This document shows positions 1 through 8,246 of a DNA stretch of 64,000 bases, in pieces. Position 1 is the stretch's first letter; each line of letters begins with the position of its first letter. The stretch is from an uncultured Eubacteriales bacterium (GTDB lineage Bacteria; Bacillota; Clostridia; Peptostreptococcales; Anaerovoracaceae). Where the stretch lies: positions 39,987 through 103,986 of the forward strand of contig CADBXM010000011.1 of assembly GCA_902798745.1 (NCBI GenBank), read 5' to 3'. The notes beneath the pieces are model-generated. The model had not been told where the DNA came from. It saw only the letters and a program-made list of their open reading frames with translations, and did not search any database. The position numbers and the translations under genes are program-made.

Positions 1-4
1 GAGA

Positions 5-961
5 ATGATTATTGACGCTTGGTACATGGTAAGCGAATTCAAGCTCAATCTGGGGCCTGCTGATACTCTTGAGAAGACTGTTTTACATATTGGAGAAAAC
101 GAGAACTTCCTACCTGTTGAGAAGGAGGAAGTTCTTCTCGCTTATCTTCGAAGCAGTGATGATAGGGAACTAAGGAGCAATATGAGAGTATTATCGCAGA
201 ACGTTCCGTACAGACTGCAGGCACCACTAATAGAGACTCCTGACTCAAAGATGTGGTACAAAACCACTGTGATCACTGACTACATTAATTCTCAGGATGG
301 TGTGATGTATCTCATAGAGCATAACGGTGCGCTCGACAACAGGATCATCATTGGTGAGGACTGGATGGAGTACCTTCAGAACAATCTCGGTATTCTTATC
401 GGATGGACGGATTTCAATCTGATCACATATCTTCAACGAAGGAATCCGACAGTACCGGGGATTTCAAACAAAATATATCCTCCTCAGGAAAGAAAGCTCA
501 CTGCCGCTACCAATTACTGGAAACACATCATCCGCCAGGGTGGAGTAGTGGACATATACAGTGGCGACAAACTTACGACAAGTAGTCTATCTATTGACCA
601 TTTCGTTCCATGGTCATATGTTGCGAGTGATGAATTGTGGAATCTCATTCCTACCGAGAAGAGCATCAACAGCAGCAAGAGCAATAATCTCCCCGATTGG
701 GACACTTATTTTGGTAGGCTTGCAAGAGCTGAGTACGGTGCCTATCTCGTTGTAGAGAGCGATGATAGAGCTCGTCAGCTGTTTGATAAGTGTGCGAAGG
801 AGAATCTTAATAACGAAGAAGTTAGATATAAACTGTACCGGTCCGGACAGACAGAGTTGTACTTTACAAATCAGCTTGAGGAGTTAATGTTGCCTGTATA
901 TGAGTCAGCAAAGAATATGGGGTTTCGCAAATGGACCTACACGAAAAGAGCAGCACGATAG
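5..961 (+). CDS. HNH endonuclease-domain protein, 5' end uncertain
   Basis: The frame is open to the window edge, so the ATG used may be internal and the protein partial. The last third carries an HNH-like core: a basic stretch (RKLTAATNYWKHII, about residues 163-176), a Y-S-G-D turn, then S-I-D-H-F (His199) followed by W-N-L-I-P (Asn213) and S-K-S-N-N-L-P. This is the layout of the HNH_4/HNH_5 group, which cut DNA with one metal ion. The N-terminal half has no recognised domain. The methyltransferase start lies inside its last 31 bases, so the two are probably translationally coupled. Function by inference: a nuclease of a mobile or defence cassette with the three genes behind it. Confidence 0.75.
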   Translation: MIIDAWYMVSEFKLNLGPADTLEKTVLHIGENENFLPVEKEEVLLAYLRSSDDRELRSNMRVLSQNVPYRLQAPLIETPDSKMWYKTTVITDYINSQDGVMYLIEHNGALDNRIIIGEDWMEYLQNNLGILIGWTDFNLITYLQRRNPTVPGISNKIYPPQERKLTAATNYWKHIIRQGGVVDIYSGDKLTTSSLSIDHFVPWSYVASDELWNLIPTEKSINSSKSNNLPDWDTYFGRLARAEYGAYLVVESDDRARQLFDKCAKENLNNEEVRYKLYRSGQTELYFTNQLEELMLPVYESAKNMGFRKWTYTKRAAR

Positions 962-1533
962 ACTACTATAACAACAACGCGGATCTTTATTATCGGTCAA
1001 CGATAGGCGCAGACCTTTGCGAAGCCAGAAGGAGATTCACAGCATATCTTCCGGATAAATCCACAATTATTGATATGGGATGCGGAAGTGGCAGAGATGT
1101 GCTTGCGTTCCAAAATATGGGATTTGATGTGATTGGAATTGATGCATCGGAAGAACTGGCAAAGCTCGCAAAAAAGAGTCTCGGAATACCTGTGATTAAG
1201 GCGGAAATGTCCACATGGGTTTCAGACAAGCCTTTTGATGGTATTTGGTGCTGCGCGTCGCTCATGCATCTTAGCGAGTCGGAATGCAAGAGATTTTTTT
1301 TCAATCTGGAATACAATCTCAAGCAAGGAGGCGCCCTTTACATTTCAGTCAAGTCGGGGATAGAGACAGGCTTGGATGACGCTGGTCGCTATATGCGAAA
1401 TTTCCAAAAAGAAGATATACAGGAGCTATCTGACATGGCTGAAGGGCTCAGAATTGTCGAGCTTTGGTACACAGAGGATTCATTATCCAGAAAAGACTTT
1501 AAGTGGCTCAATGTGATTATTGTTAAAGGTTGA
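931..1533 (+). CDS. class I SAM-dependent methyltransferase
   Basis: A 200-aa single-domain methyltransferase. Motif I is visible as I-I-D-M-G-C-G-S-G-R-D (residues 46-56), followed by the acidic end of strand 2 (V-I-G-I-D-A-S, about 67-73), F-D-G-I-W-C-C-A-S-L-M-H-L as motif IV, and K-Q-G-G-A-L-Y-I-S-V-K as the strand 5 region. This is the Methyltransf_11/25 type, which usually modifies small molecules or proteins; no DNA methylase motif (DPPY or PC) is present, so a classical restriction-modification role is not supported. It starts 31 bases inside the HNH gene and is followed closely by the MazG-like gene, so it belongs to the same transcript. The substrate cannot be told from sequence. 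Confidence 0.85.
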   Translation: MDLHEKSSTIDYYNNNADLYYRSTIGADLCEARRRFTAYLPDKSTIIDMGCGSGRDVLAFQNMGFDVIGIDASEELAKLAKKSLGIPVIKAEMSTWVSDKPFDGIWCCASLMHLSESECKRFFFNLEYNLKQGGALYISVKSGIETGLDDAGRYMRNFQKEDIQELSDMAEGLRIVELWYTEDSLSRKDFKWLNVIIVKG

Positions 1534-1578
1534 ATAAATGATTTGTATAGAAGACTTTGTCATTTGAGGGGCAGTATT

Positions 1579-1893
1579 ATGGACAAATTAAAACAATTGT
1601 TTCGTGTGTTTAATGAGGAACGTGACTGGGATCAGTTCCACACTCCTGAGAATCTGGCTAAGTCAATAAGCATAGAAGCCGGGGAACTATTGGAATGTTT
1701 CCAGTGGGACAATAACTACGACAAGGAGCATCTTTGCGAGGAGTTAGCAGATGTTCTGAGTTACTGTATCATGCTGGCGGATAAGCTCGAAGTAAGCATA
1801 GAAGAAATCGTTTTGGACAAACTGGAAAAGACGAAGAAGAAATACCCAATCGAGAAAGCAAAGGGAATCAGTACCAAGTACGATAAACTATAA
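1579..1893 (+). CDS. MazG-like nucleotide pyrophosphohydrolase
   Basis: A 104-aa protein of the short MazG-like/dCTPase-type family. It has the characteristic acidic helices: S-I-E-A-G-E-L-L-E-C-F-Q-W (about 32-44) and E-E-L-A-D-V-L-S-Y-C (about 55-64), the E-x2-E...E-x2-D set that binds magnesium and the triphosphate. These enzymes hydrolyse (d)NTPs to monophosphates, and relatives are found in phage and defence loci where they change nucleotide pools. The ATG at 1579 is preferred over the upstream TTG at 1543 because GAGGGG lies 8 bases before it and homology begins there. The helicase gene starts 3 bases after the stop, which implies coupling. Confidence 0.85.
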   Translation: MDKLKQLFRVFNEERDWDQFHTPENLAKSISIEAGELLECFQWDNNYDKEHLCEELADVLSYCIMLADKLEVSIEEIVLDKLEKTKKKYPIEKAKGISTKYDKL

Positions 1894-1895
1894 AC

Positions 1896-3569
1896 ATGGC
1901 ATATATAAAAAACATCACTTCTTTCAATGCACAAACTTCTGAAGCATTGAGACATCAAGAATATGGTGCGGATTGGCCTGTTGTATATATTATCAACAAT
2001 GACAAGGAGGCCTATGTTGGGGAAACTGTAAATGCTGCCATAAGAGCAGGACAGCATTTTAATAATCCACAGAGAAGGAGGCTGACGCAAATCAGCCTTA
2101 TTAGTGATGATGCTTTCAATAAGTCTGTAATACTAGATCTCGAAAATTATCTGATTAACTATATGTCAGGTGATGGTCAATTCAAGTTGCAGAACAGCAA
2201 TATGGGGATGCATCCTCATAGTTATTTTCAAAAAGATGAATATGAGCAAGAGTTCCAAAAAATCTGGGAAGAACTCAGGAATGCGCAGCTCGCAAAGAAT
2301 ACAATCAAGGAAATTGAAAACCTTGATACATTTAAGTATTCCCCTTACAAGTCGCTTAGTCTCGATCAGTACAAGATAGTAGATGCAATAGTTCAGAAGT
2401 TGGTCGATTATCAGAACAGCGGAAAAGGGCAGACTATTCTTGTCAATGGCGGGGCAGGTACCGGCAAAACAGTTCTGGCGATATACCTCATGAAGCTTCT
2501 CGCTGAAGCAGGTACTGGGAAGATTGAGAATGACATAGAGATGGACCCAGGATATCAGTATATTGCGGAAAATCTTCGTAAACTCAAAAAGATGAAGATT
2601 GCTTTCGTGGTTCCGATGCAATCGCTTAGAACTACGATCAAGAGAGTGTTCGGAGGAGTTCATTCACTCAAAGTTGGTATGGTTCTGAGCCCAACACAGG
2701 TACCTAAGGATACTTATGACCTATTGATAGTAGATGAGGCTCACCGATTGAGGCAGAGAAAAGCTCTGGCGCAGTACCCGTCGTTTGATAATAACAACAG
2801 TAAATTCGGGCTTGGAAAAGAAGGTACTGAACTCGACTGGATACTGAAAAGCAGCAAGAATCAGGTCCTGTTCTACGACAGTATGCAAACAGTAAAGCCT
2901 TCGGATGTTGACATGGAAAGATTTACAACTTTGCAGAAGCAGATAGGCAATAAGAACATTTATGAATTAAAATCACAATTTAGGTGTCAGGGTGGAGCGG
3001 ACTATATACAGTATGTAAAATCTATCCTCAGTGATAATCCAACTGAAGAAAAGATATCTTTTTCCAACACATATGATTTCAGATTATATGATGATCCTGA
3101 TGTAATGATTGAGAAGATTCAGGAGAAGGATTCAAAGTATGGACTATGCAGAGTAGTGGCAGGCTATGCATGGCCATGGTTATCAAAAGAGAATCCTGAT
3201 GCAATGGATATTACAATTGGCAACAAAAGCTATCAGTGGAATACAGTCAATAAAGACTGGGTTAATTCAGAAAATGCAATAAATGAAATAGGATGCATAC
3301 ACACTATTCAGGGATATGATCTTAACTATGCCGGTGTGATACTCGGCAATGAAATAAAGTACGATAAAAAGAATAAGTGCATTGTTGTTGATAAACGAGA
3401 ATACCACGACTTACAGGGCAAGACTGCTTTGAAAGATACGAAAGAACTGAAGGAGTATATAACGAACATTTATGCCACACTCATGACACGCGGCATACGA
3501 GGTACATATGTATATGCGTGTGATCCGGCTCTCAGAGAATATATGTCGAAGTATATAGATAAAGCGTAG
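1896..3569 (+). CDS. GIY-YIG nuclease fused to DUF2075 (Schlafen-like) helicase
   Basis: A 557-aa fusion. Residues about 28-90 form a GIY-YIG nuclease fold: V-V-Y-I-I, then A-Y-V-G-E-T, an Arg in A-A-I-R-A-G-Q-H, and a Glu in D-L-E-N-Y-L-I. Residues about 150-550 are a DUF2075 P-loop helicase-like domain (PF09848) with Walker A G-G-A-G-T-G-K-T (185-192), Walker B L-I-V-D-E-A-H-R (277-284), L-K-S-Q-F-R-C (motif IV-like) and H-T-I-Q-G-Y-D (motif V-like). The family is known as a nuclease-helicase fusion of unproven function, common in accessory islands. It is the last gene of the four-gene cassette. A DNA-processing or anti-phage role is inference. Confidence 0.85.
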   Translation: MAYIKNITSFNAQTSEALRHQEYGADWPVVYIINNDKEAYVGETVNAAIRAGQHFNNPQRRRLTQISLISDDAFNKSVILDLENYLINYMSGDGQFKLQNSNMGMHPHSYFQKDEYEQEFQKIWEELRNAQLAKNTIKEIENLDTFKYSPYKSLSLDQYKIVDAIVQKLVDYQNSGKGQTILVNGGAGTGKTVLAIYLMKLLAEAGTGKIENDIEMDPGYQYIAENLRKLKKMKIAFVVPMQSLRTTIKRVFGGVHSLKVGMVLSPTQVPKDTYDLLIVDEAHRLRQRKALAQYPSFDNNNSKFGLGKEGTELDWILKSSKNQVLFYDSMQTVKPSDVDMERFTTLQKQIGNKNIYELKSQFRCQGGADYIQYVKSILSDNPTEEKISFSNTYDFRLYDDPDVMIEKIQEKDSKYGLCRVVAGYAWPWLSKENPDAMDITIGNKSYQWNTVNKDWVNSENAINEIGCIHTIQGYDLNYAGVILGNEIKYDKKNKCIVVDKREYHDLQGKTALKDTKELKEYITNIYATLMTRGIRGTYVYACDPALREYMSKYIDKA

Positions 3570-3599
3570 TTGAGAAAAGGGGTATCCAAAGGCAGAGAT

Positions 3600-4043
3600 A
3601 TGAAGACAAATAGACTTAAGGCGATTATCCTTATCACAGTAATGACGCTAATTTGTGCGGTCTTTTCTTCATGTGGCACTAATCTTGCTGCAAGTGCAAG
3701 TGGCATTAAAACAGACGACACTGAAGAAGTATCGACAGATATAGACGAGTACGAAACCGAGTATTCGGAAGAAGCCGAAGAGGACATTGATGCCGAGACA
3801 GATGATGTCGAAGATACCGAAATTGGGTCCGATGATTCTGAAGAAACTTATGCGGTAATTTTAAACAGTAATCCGAGTAGAATGAGATATCACATGCCTT
3901 CTTGCAGAGGCGTTGATGAAATCAGTGACGAGCATTACCAAGAATATGAGCTAACGATAGAAGAAATCAAAGATATGCAAGATAATCATGGATGGATAGC
4001 ATGCGGATGGTGTCATCCGGATAAGAAATTGGGTATAGAGTAG
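3600..4043 (+). CDS. lipoprotein with acidic linker and C-terminal Cys/His motif
   Basis: The ATG at 3600 gives a clean lipoprotein signal: basic start, hydrophobic core, and lipobox V-F-S-S-C with Cys25. Residues about 37-85 are a Glu/Asp/Ser/Thr-rich linker. The last 60 residues read as a compact domain with Y-H-M-P-S-C-R near its start and A-C-G-W-C-H-P-D at its end, an H-x3-C plus C-x2-C arrangement. The same pattern (Y-H-x3-C-R ... C-x2-C-x-P) occurs in small Ada-like metal-binding tails of secreted nucleases and uncharacterised lipoproteins. No catalytic domain precedes it. It probably binds a metal outside the cell; its role is unknown. It lies 30 bases behind the helicase gene but has its own AAAGG site. 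Confidence 0.7.
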   Translation: MKTNRLKAIILITVMTLICAVFSSCGTNLAASASGIKTDDTEEVSTDIDEYETEYSEEAEEDIDAETDDVEDTEIGSDDSEETYAVILNSNPSRMRYHMPSCRGVDEISDEHYQEYELTIEEIKDMQDNHGWIACGWCHPDKKLGIE

Positions 4044-4052
4044 AAAGCGTGA

Positions 4053-4796
4053 ATGATGACTAAAACATCCATCGGCTCCCGCGCCTGCTACATATACGAA
4101 TACGGTGCCCTTCAAGCCATCCTCATACAGCCTGTGGACGATCATGATCTGGAGGTCCTCGACAGCGAGGTAGATCATATCGCGAGGCTGGCAGAGGGCA
4201 AGGGCTTCATTCTTGTTGCGTTCAAGATAGACGACTGGAACAGCGAGCTCGCACCGTGGGCTGCTCCTGCAGTGTTCGGCGACGAAAGCTTCGGCAGCGG
4301 AGCGAGAGAGACTCTGGATTATGTTACCAAGACGCTACTGCCTGAGGTATCGCATGGGCATGATCTCCCGGTATATATCGGCGGATACTCACTCGCGGGA
4401 TTCTTCTCGCTGTGGGCAGCTTATCAGACGGATGTGTTCGCGGGAGTAGCTGCGGCATCTCCATCAGTCTGGTTCCCTGGCTGGATAGACTACGCCGGGG
4501 AGAATAGCATCAAGGCAGAGAAGGTCTATCTGAGCCTCGGAGACAAAGAAGAGAAGACAAGAAACCCTGTCATGAGGACAGTGGGAGATAATATAAGAAA
4601 GCAGATCGAGATACTTGAGCGCGACCCGTCTTGCAGAGACTGCGTGCTCGAGATGAATCAGGGCAATCACTTCAAAGAGCCCGATCTAAGGACAGCTAAA
4701 GGTTTCGTCTGGCTGCTCAGAGACATGTCCTCTTTGCTTGAGGAATTCTGCACAGTAAAAGATGAAGATGCGTCAGATAGGAAAGGAGCATTTTAA
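4053..4796 (+). CDS. alpha/beta-hydrolase esterase (enterochelin-esterase-like)
   Basis: A 247-aa serine hydrolase without signal peptide. The nucleophile elbow is G-G-Y-S-L-A-G with Ser113; Asp165 in L-S-L-G-D-K and His207 in N-Q-G-N-H-F complete a plausible triad. The S-P-S-V-W-F segment after the elbow is typical of the putative esterase family (PF00756) that includes Fes, acyl-transferring antigen 85 and S-formylglutathione hydrolase. Two in-frame ATGs at 4053 and 4056 are both possible. Base composition becomes GC-richer from this gene on, in contrast to the cassette before it. YccF follows 5 bases later. Substrate unknown. Confidence 0.85.
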   Translation: MMTKTSIGSRACYIYEYGALQAILIQPVDDHDLEVLDSEVDHIARLAEGKGFILVAFKIDDWNSELAPWAAPAVFGDESFGSGARETLDYVTKTLLPEVSHGHDLPVYIGGYSLAGFFSLWAAYQTDVFAGVAAASPSVWFPGWIDYAGENSIKAEKVYLSLGDKEEKTRNPVMRTVGDNIRKQIEILERDPSCRDCVLEMNQGNHFKEPDLRTAKGFVWLLRDMSSLLEEFCTVKDEDASDRKGAF

Positions 4797-4801
4797 AATA
4801 A

Positions 4802-5167
4802 ATGAGTATATTAGGAAACATACTTTGGTTGATTCTTGGAGGATTGCTTAGTGGTTTGTCCTGGATCATATCAGGCATACTATGGTGTATCACCATTATA
4901 GGAATTCCGTACGGGAAACAGTGTTTTAAATTCGCTAGCTTGTCGTTCTGTCCGTTTGGAAAGGAAGTAGTTTATGGAGGAGGGGCAGTATCGACGATAG
5001 CTAACATTATATGGCTTATCTTATTTGGATTATGGATGGCTCTTGGCCATTTGGCAGTAGGCTGTCTTTTGTATATTACTATAATAGGCATTCCATTCGG
5101 AAAGCAGTATTTCAAATTGGCGAAGCTATCGCTGACGCCATTCGGCGCGCAAATCATTAATAAGTAG
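4802..5167 (+). CDS. YccF-domain inner membrane protein
   Basis: A 121-aa protein made of two copies of a YccF unit. Each has a hydrophobic helix (L-G-N-I-L-W-L-I-L-G-G / I-A-N-I-I-W-L-I-L-F-G) followed by I-T-I-I-G-I-P-x-G-K-Q and a F-K-x-A-x-L-S-x-x-P-F-G segment. This double repeat defines the YccF family (PF03733), integral membrane proteins of unknown role. About four membrane segments are predicted by eye. The RBS GGAAAGGAGC lies in the end of the esterase gene, so the two are likely cotranscribed. Confidence 0.9.
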   Translation: MSILGNILWLILGGLLSGLSWIISGILWCITIIGIPYGKQCFKFASLSFCPFGKEVVYGGGAVSTIANIIWLILFGLWMALGHLAVGCLLYITIIGIPFGKQYFKLAKLSLTPFGAQIINK

Positions 5168-5205
5168 ATTGTAGAGGCAAACAAAGAAAGTGTGGAAAGC
5201 GGATT

Positions 5206-5988
5206 ATGAAACAATACATAGTTGACGCGTTTACAGATAAACCTTTTTCCGGTAATCCGGCGGCTGTTTGCGTGATGGACAGCTGGCCTGCGGAAGAATC
5301 CATGATGAAGCTCGCGATGGAGAACAATCTGTCGGAGACCGCTTTCATCGTCAAAGAGGACGAGGGCTACCATCTCAGATGGTTCACCCCGGGCACCGAA
5401 GTGGAACTCTGCGGGCACGCGACACTTGCTTCCGCGTACGTAGTGCTCAATCATTACGAACCTGGGAGCGAAGAGGTCAGCTTCAACACGCTCAGTGGGG
5501 CGCTTACGGTCACGAAAAAAGGCGATCTCTACGAGATGGACTTCCCTACATACGATCTTAAGGAAATACCGGTGACCGACGATATGGAGAAGGCGTTCGG
5601 CGTCCGCCCGGTGAAGGCTGTCCTTGGGATCGACCTTATATGCGTCTTTGAGACCGAGGAGCAGGTGAGGGAAATGCAGCCAGACCAGGCGATGCTCGAG
5701 AAGATCGAGGGGCGTATCCAGAATGCCACGGCAAGGGGCAAGGACGCGGACTGCGTGTCCAGAAGCTTCGCTCCAAAACTAGCAATCGCTGAGGATCCTG
5801 TGTGCGGATCTGCGCACTGCCAGATAGCCGATTACTGGTCGAGGGCGCTCGGCAAGGATAAGATACATGCTTATCAGGCATCGAAGCGCGGGGGACATCT
5901 GTACTGCGAAATGAAGGGTAATGGCAGAGTGTCTATCAGCGGAGAGGCGGCGCTTGTCGCTGTATCCGAGATCGTAGCGGAGTTATAG
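5206..5988 (+). CDS. PhzF family isomerase/epimerase
   Basis: A 260-aa protein with the PhzF fold signature: D-A-F-T-D-K-P-F-S-G-N-P-A-A-V at the start, the catalytic Glu44 in L-S-E-T-A-F, R-W-F-T-P-G-T-E-V-E-L-C-G-H-A-T in the first half, and D-P-V-C-G-S-A-H-C in the second half, the symmetry-related anchor loop. Members isomerise or epimerise small acids; only some act in phenazine synthesis, and no other phz genes are here, so a phenazine role is not supported. It begins the run PhzF, nitroreductase, linear-amide hydrolase, with gaps of about 15-30 bases. Confidence 0.9.
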   Translation: MKQYIVDAFTDKPFSGNPAAVCVMDSWPAEESMMKLAMENNLSETAFIVKEDEGYHLRWFTPGTEVELCGHATLASAYVVLNHYEPGSEEVSFNTLSGALTVTKKGDLYEMDFPTYDLKEIPVTDDMEKAFGVRPVKAVLGIDLICVFETEEQVREMQPDQAMLEKIEGRIQNATARGKDADCVSRSFAPKLAIAEDPVCGSAHCQIADYWSRALGKDKIHAYQASKRGGHLYCEMKGNGRVSISGEAALVAVSEIVAEL

Positions 5989-6018
5989 ACCGCTTCAAAT
6001 AAAACGGAGGTGCATGGC

Positions 6019-6825
6019 ATGCCTGATTTATATGAAGTAGTGATGGGACGCAAGAGCGTAAGGACTTATGACGGAAGAAATCTTACGCCTGAAGACCTGC
6101 AGTCCATCAAGGACTATGCCGCGGGCATCACGAATCCGTGGGATATCAAGGTGGACTGGGTGTTCATGGACGCGGAGGAGTACGGCCTCTCGAGCCCTGT
6201 CCTCGCGGGCGAGAAGATGTATGTCACGGGGCTTGTCGACAAAGTGCCGTATGCCGACGTCGCGTTCGGCTATGCATTTGAGCAATTGGTGCTGTACGCA
6301 TGGTCGCTTGGCATAGGGACTGTTTGGATCGGCGGAACTATGAAGAGGGATCATTTCGAGAGGTCAGCAGGCCTCACTGCCGGCAGACGCATGCCTTGCG
6401 TAAGTCCGCTTGGCTATCCGGCCGCCAAGAAGTCGGTCAAGGAAGTGATGATGAGGAAGGGCGTAAAGGCAGATGTGCGTAAGCCACTCAGCGAGATCTT
6501 CTTTGACGGCGATATGTCCACACCGCTCGAAGAGTCGGGCAGCATCGCGAAAGTGATGGAACTTGTGAGGTGGGCTCCTTCGGCTGTCAACAAGCAGCCT
6601 TGGAGGATCATTCGCAAGGATGGCCGCTACCACTTCTATGAGAAACATGACAAAGGCTATATCAGCGACGCGGTCGGGGACATGCAGAAGATCGATATAG
6701 GGATCGCGCTTTACCACTTCGTCAGAGGCCTCGAGGAAGAGGGCATGGCGCCTGCGGTCAGCACGGAAGACCCTGCGATCGATGTGCCTAAAGATATGGA
6801 ATATATCGCGACGGTAAGCATCTGA
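6019..6825 (+). CDS. putative TM nitroreductase (PF14512 type)
   Basis: A 268-aa flavin nitroreductase of the double-length type in which two half-domains are fused. The FMN-binding start is G-R-K-S-V-R-T-Y; G-T-V-W-I-G-G-T follows in the first half and W-A-P-S-A-V-N-K-Q-P-W-R in the second. These are typical of the putative TM nitroreductases of Clostridia. The ATG at 6019 is chosen because GGAGG at 6006-6010 is at the right distance; the GTG at 6010 overlaps that site. A 29-base piece near its 3' end (6755-6783) reappears with one change in front of the second Smr copy at 9048-9076. Confidence 0.85.
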   Translation: MPDLYEVVMGRKSVRTYDGRNLTPEDLQSIKDYAAGITNPWDIKVDWVFMDAEEYGLSSPVLAGEKMYVTGLVDKVPYADVAFGYAFEQLVLYAWSLGIGTVWIGGTMKRDHFERSAGLTAGRRMPCVSPLGYPAAKKSVKEVMMRKGVKADVRKPLSEIFFDGDMSTPLEESGSIAKVMELVRWAPSAVNKQPWRIIRKDGRYHFYEKHDKGYISDAVGDMQKIDIGIALYHFVRGLEEEGMAPAVSTEDPAIDVPKDMEYIATVSI

Positions 6826-6840
6826 AAGTGAAGGAAAAAC

Positions 6841-7833
6841 ATGGCGGTAACAAGGATACTGAGTCCTTCGAAAAGGACAGTAAAGATAAATGAGCACAGC
6901 GCATTCAGCCTCTTCAGAGGAAATGACGGCGTCGCTGAGATGCTCGCGAGCGGCGGGATCGGCACCAGCCAGGAACTGGTGAAGTTCGTGCTGAGCCATT
7001 TCGCTCTGGGGTACAAGGACGTCGAGGCTCCGGCTCACTTCGATATGAGACCGGGCTGCACGGCGGTGCAGGTGAAGAGAAGCGACGGGCGCGGATATCT
7101 GTTCGGCCGCAATTACGACTTCGAGCCTCACACGATGCTGATCCTCAAGAACGAGCCGCATGACGGCTACAAGTCGGTATCGACTGTCGACACTTCGTTC
7201 ATCACCGGCAATTTCGGAAAGGCGGGCAAGTTCCTGCCTGCTTCCGTGATCAAAGCTCTCGCGCTGTATCTGCCGGTCGATGGCATGAACGAGAAGGGAG
7301 TTTGCCTGTCCGTCAACATGATCAGTGATGAAGACGCGCTTATCACTCAGGACAGAGGTCTGCCGAAACAGATCGTGGTAACTGCTGTCAGGACCATCCT
7401 CGACAGGGCGGCTGATGTTGAGCAGGCGATCGAGATCCTCGAGAACTGCGACATGCGCTCGTGGAAGGGCTTCTTCTGTCACGTCGCGATCGCGGATGCT
7501 AAGGGCAGATGTGTTGCGGCGGAGTACATAGACGACAAGCTGGTCATCAATGAGAGCCCGGTGGTCACCAATTTCTACCTCGAAAAGGGACCTAAATACG
7601 GCATCGGGACAGAGCAGTCGCACATACGCTACGAAAAAGTGATGGCTCATCTGGCGGAGCGCTCCGAGATGTCGGCTGATGAGCTGAGAGACGAGCTTGC
7701 CGGCGTGGCCAAGAGCAATTTCCCCGACGACTTCCACACGACTGAGTGGAGCATCGTATACGACCAGAAGAGCCTCACGGCTACTTACTACAGACGCGAA
7801 GACTATGATCACCCGTGGATGGTATTCATCTAG
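6841..7833 (+). CDS. linear amide C-N hydrolase (choloylglycine hydrolase/C45-like)
   Basis: A 330-aa protein of the Ntn-hydrolase clan. The segment R-P-G-C-T-A-V-Q with Cys73, then G-Y-L-F-G-R-N-Y-D-F, and later P-V-D-G-M-N-E-K-G-V-C-L-S-V-N are the standard landmarks of the CBAH/AAT group, where the Cys becomes the N-terminal nucleophile after self-cleavage. The 72 residues before Cys73 would form a propeptide, more like the C45 acyltransferase-type members than bile-salt hydrolases, in which the Cys follows the initiator Met. No signal peptide. Substrate unknown (an N-acyl amide or peptide). It starts 15 bases after the nitroreductase stop. Confidence 0.8.
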   Translation: MAVTRILSPSKRTVKINEHSAFSLFRGNDGVAEMLASGGIGTSQELVKFVLSHFALGYKDVEAPAHFDMRPGCTAVQVKRSDGRGYLFGRNYDFEPHTMLILKNEPHDGYKSVSTVDTSFITGNFGKAGKFLPASVIKALALYLPVDGMNEKGVCLSVNMISDEDALITQDRGLPKQIVVTAVRTILDRAADVEQAIEILENCDMRSWKGFFCHVAIADAKGRCVAAEYIDDKLVINESPVVTNFYLEKGPKYGIGTEQSHIRYEKVMAHLAERSEMSADELRDELAGVAKSNFPDDFHTTEWSIVYDQKSLTATYYRREDYDHPWMVFI

Positions 7834-7847
7834 AAGGAGGTGCCACT

Positions 7848-8246
7848 ATGATCGGAAGACAGGTTATCAAATCCGGAAGGAAATGGGAAAGCAAAGAGCA
7901 GCTTCTTGAATTCATGGAAGCCAACTGGAACAAAGAGGAGTACGGCGATTTCTTTATGGGAAGGCCTACCATGGGGTCGATTGCGGAGTACATATGCTTG
8001 CCTGCGACCAACAGATTCATGGTGATCGTCTATCCTAAGAAGGAGAAAGTCGTGCTGACGGTGTGCGATTCGCCTCAGGGCTTGCAGAGCAGACTGATCC
8101 AGTCGATCCCGCATCAGGGCAGGATCTTTACGTCGATCCTGACTATGGCCGAGCTCGGAACATACGAACAGGAGAGAAGAGGCCCGGCGGAGCAGGTGCT
8201 GCAGGCATACACGGCGCACATGAAAGAGATACTGGGAGTGAAGTAG
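7848..8246 (+). CDS. conserved hypothetical protein, cytoplasmic
   Basis: A 132-aa protein. The ATG at 7848 is preferred because AAGGAGGT sits 8 bases before it, right after the stop of the hydrolase gene. The sequence is mixed alpha/beta with a Lys/Glu-rich N-terminal helix (K-W-E-S-K-E-Q-L-L-E-F-M) and a strand-rich middle (F-M-V-I-V-Y-P, K-V-V-L-T-V-C-D-S). I do not recognise the family and see no catalytic motif or membrane segment. Its stop codon shares a G with the GTG start of the Smr remnant, so the two were once coupled. Confidence 0.7.
   Translation: MIGRQVIKSGRKWESKEQLLEFMEANWNKEEYGDFFMGRPTMGSIAEYICLPATNRFMVIVYPKKEKVVLTVCDSPQGLQSRLIQSIPHQGRIFTSILTMAELGTYEQERRGPAEQVLQAYTAHMKEILGVK

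Noticed and set aside
5206-5988. Evidence for phenazine biosynthesis from PhzF
   Set aside because: PhzF-fold proteins are widespread isomerases; no phzA, B, D, E or G homolog is present.
6364-7812. A 482-codon minus-strand open frame
   Set aside because: It lies antisense to the nitroreductase and linear-amide hydrolase genes, has Arg/His/Val-rich composition typical of shadow frames, and lacks any domain.
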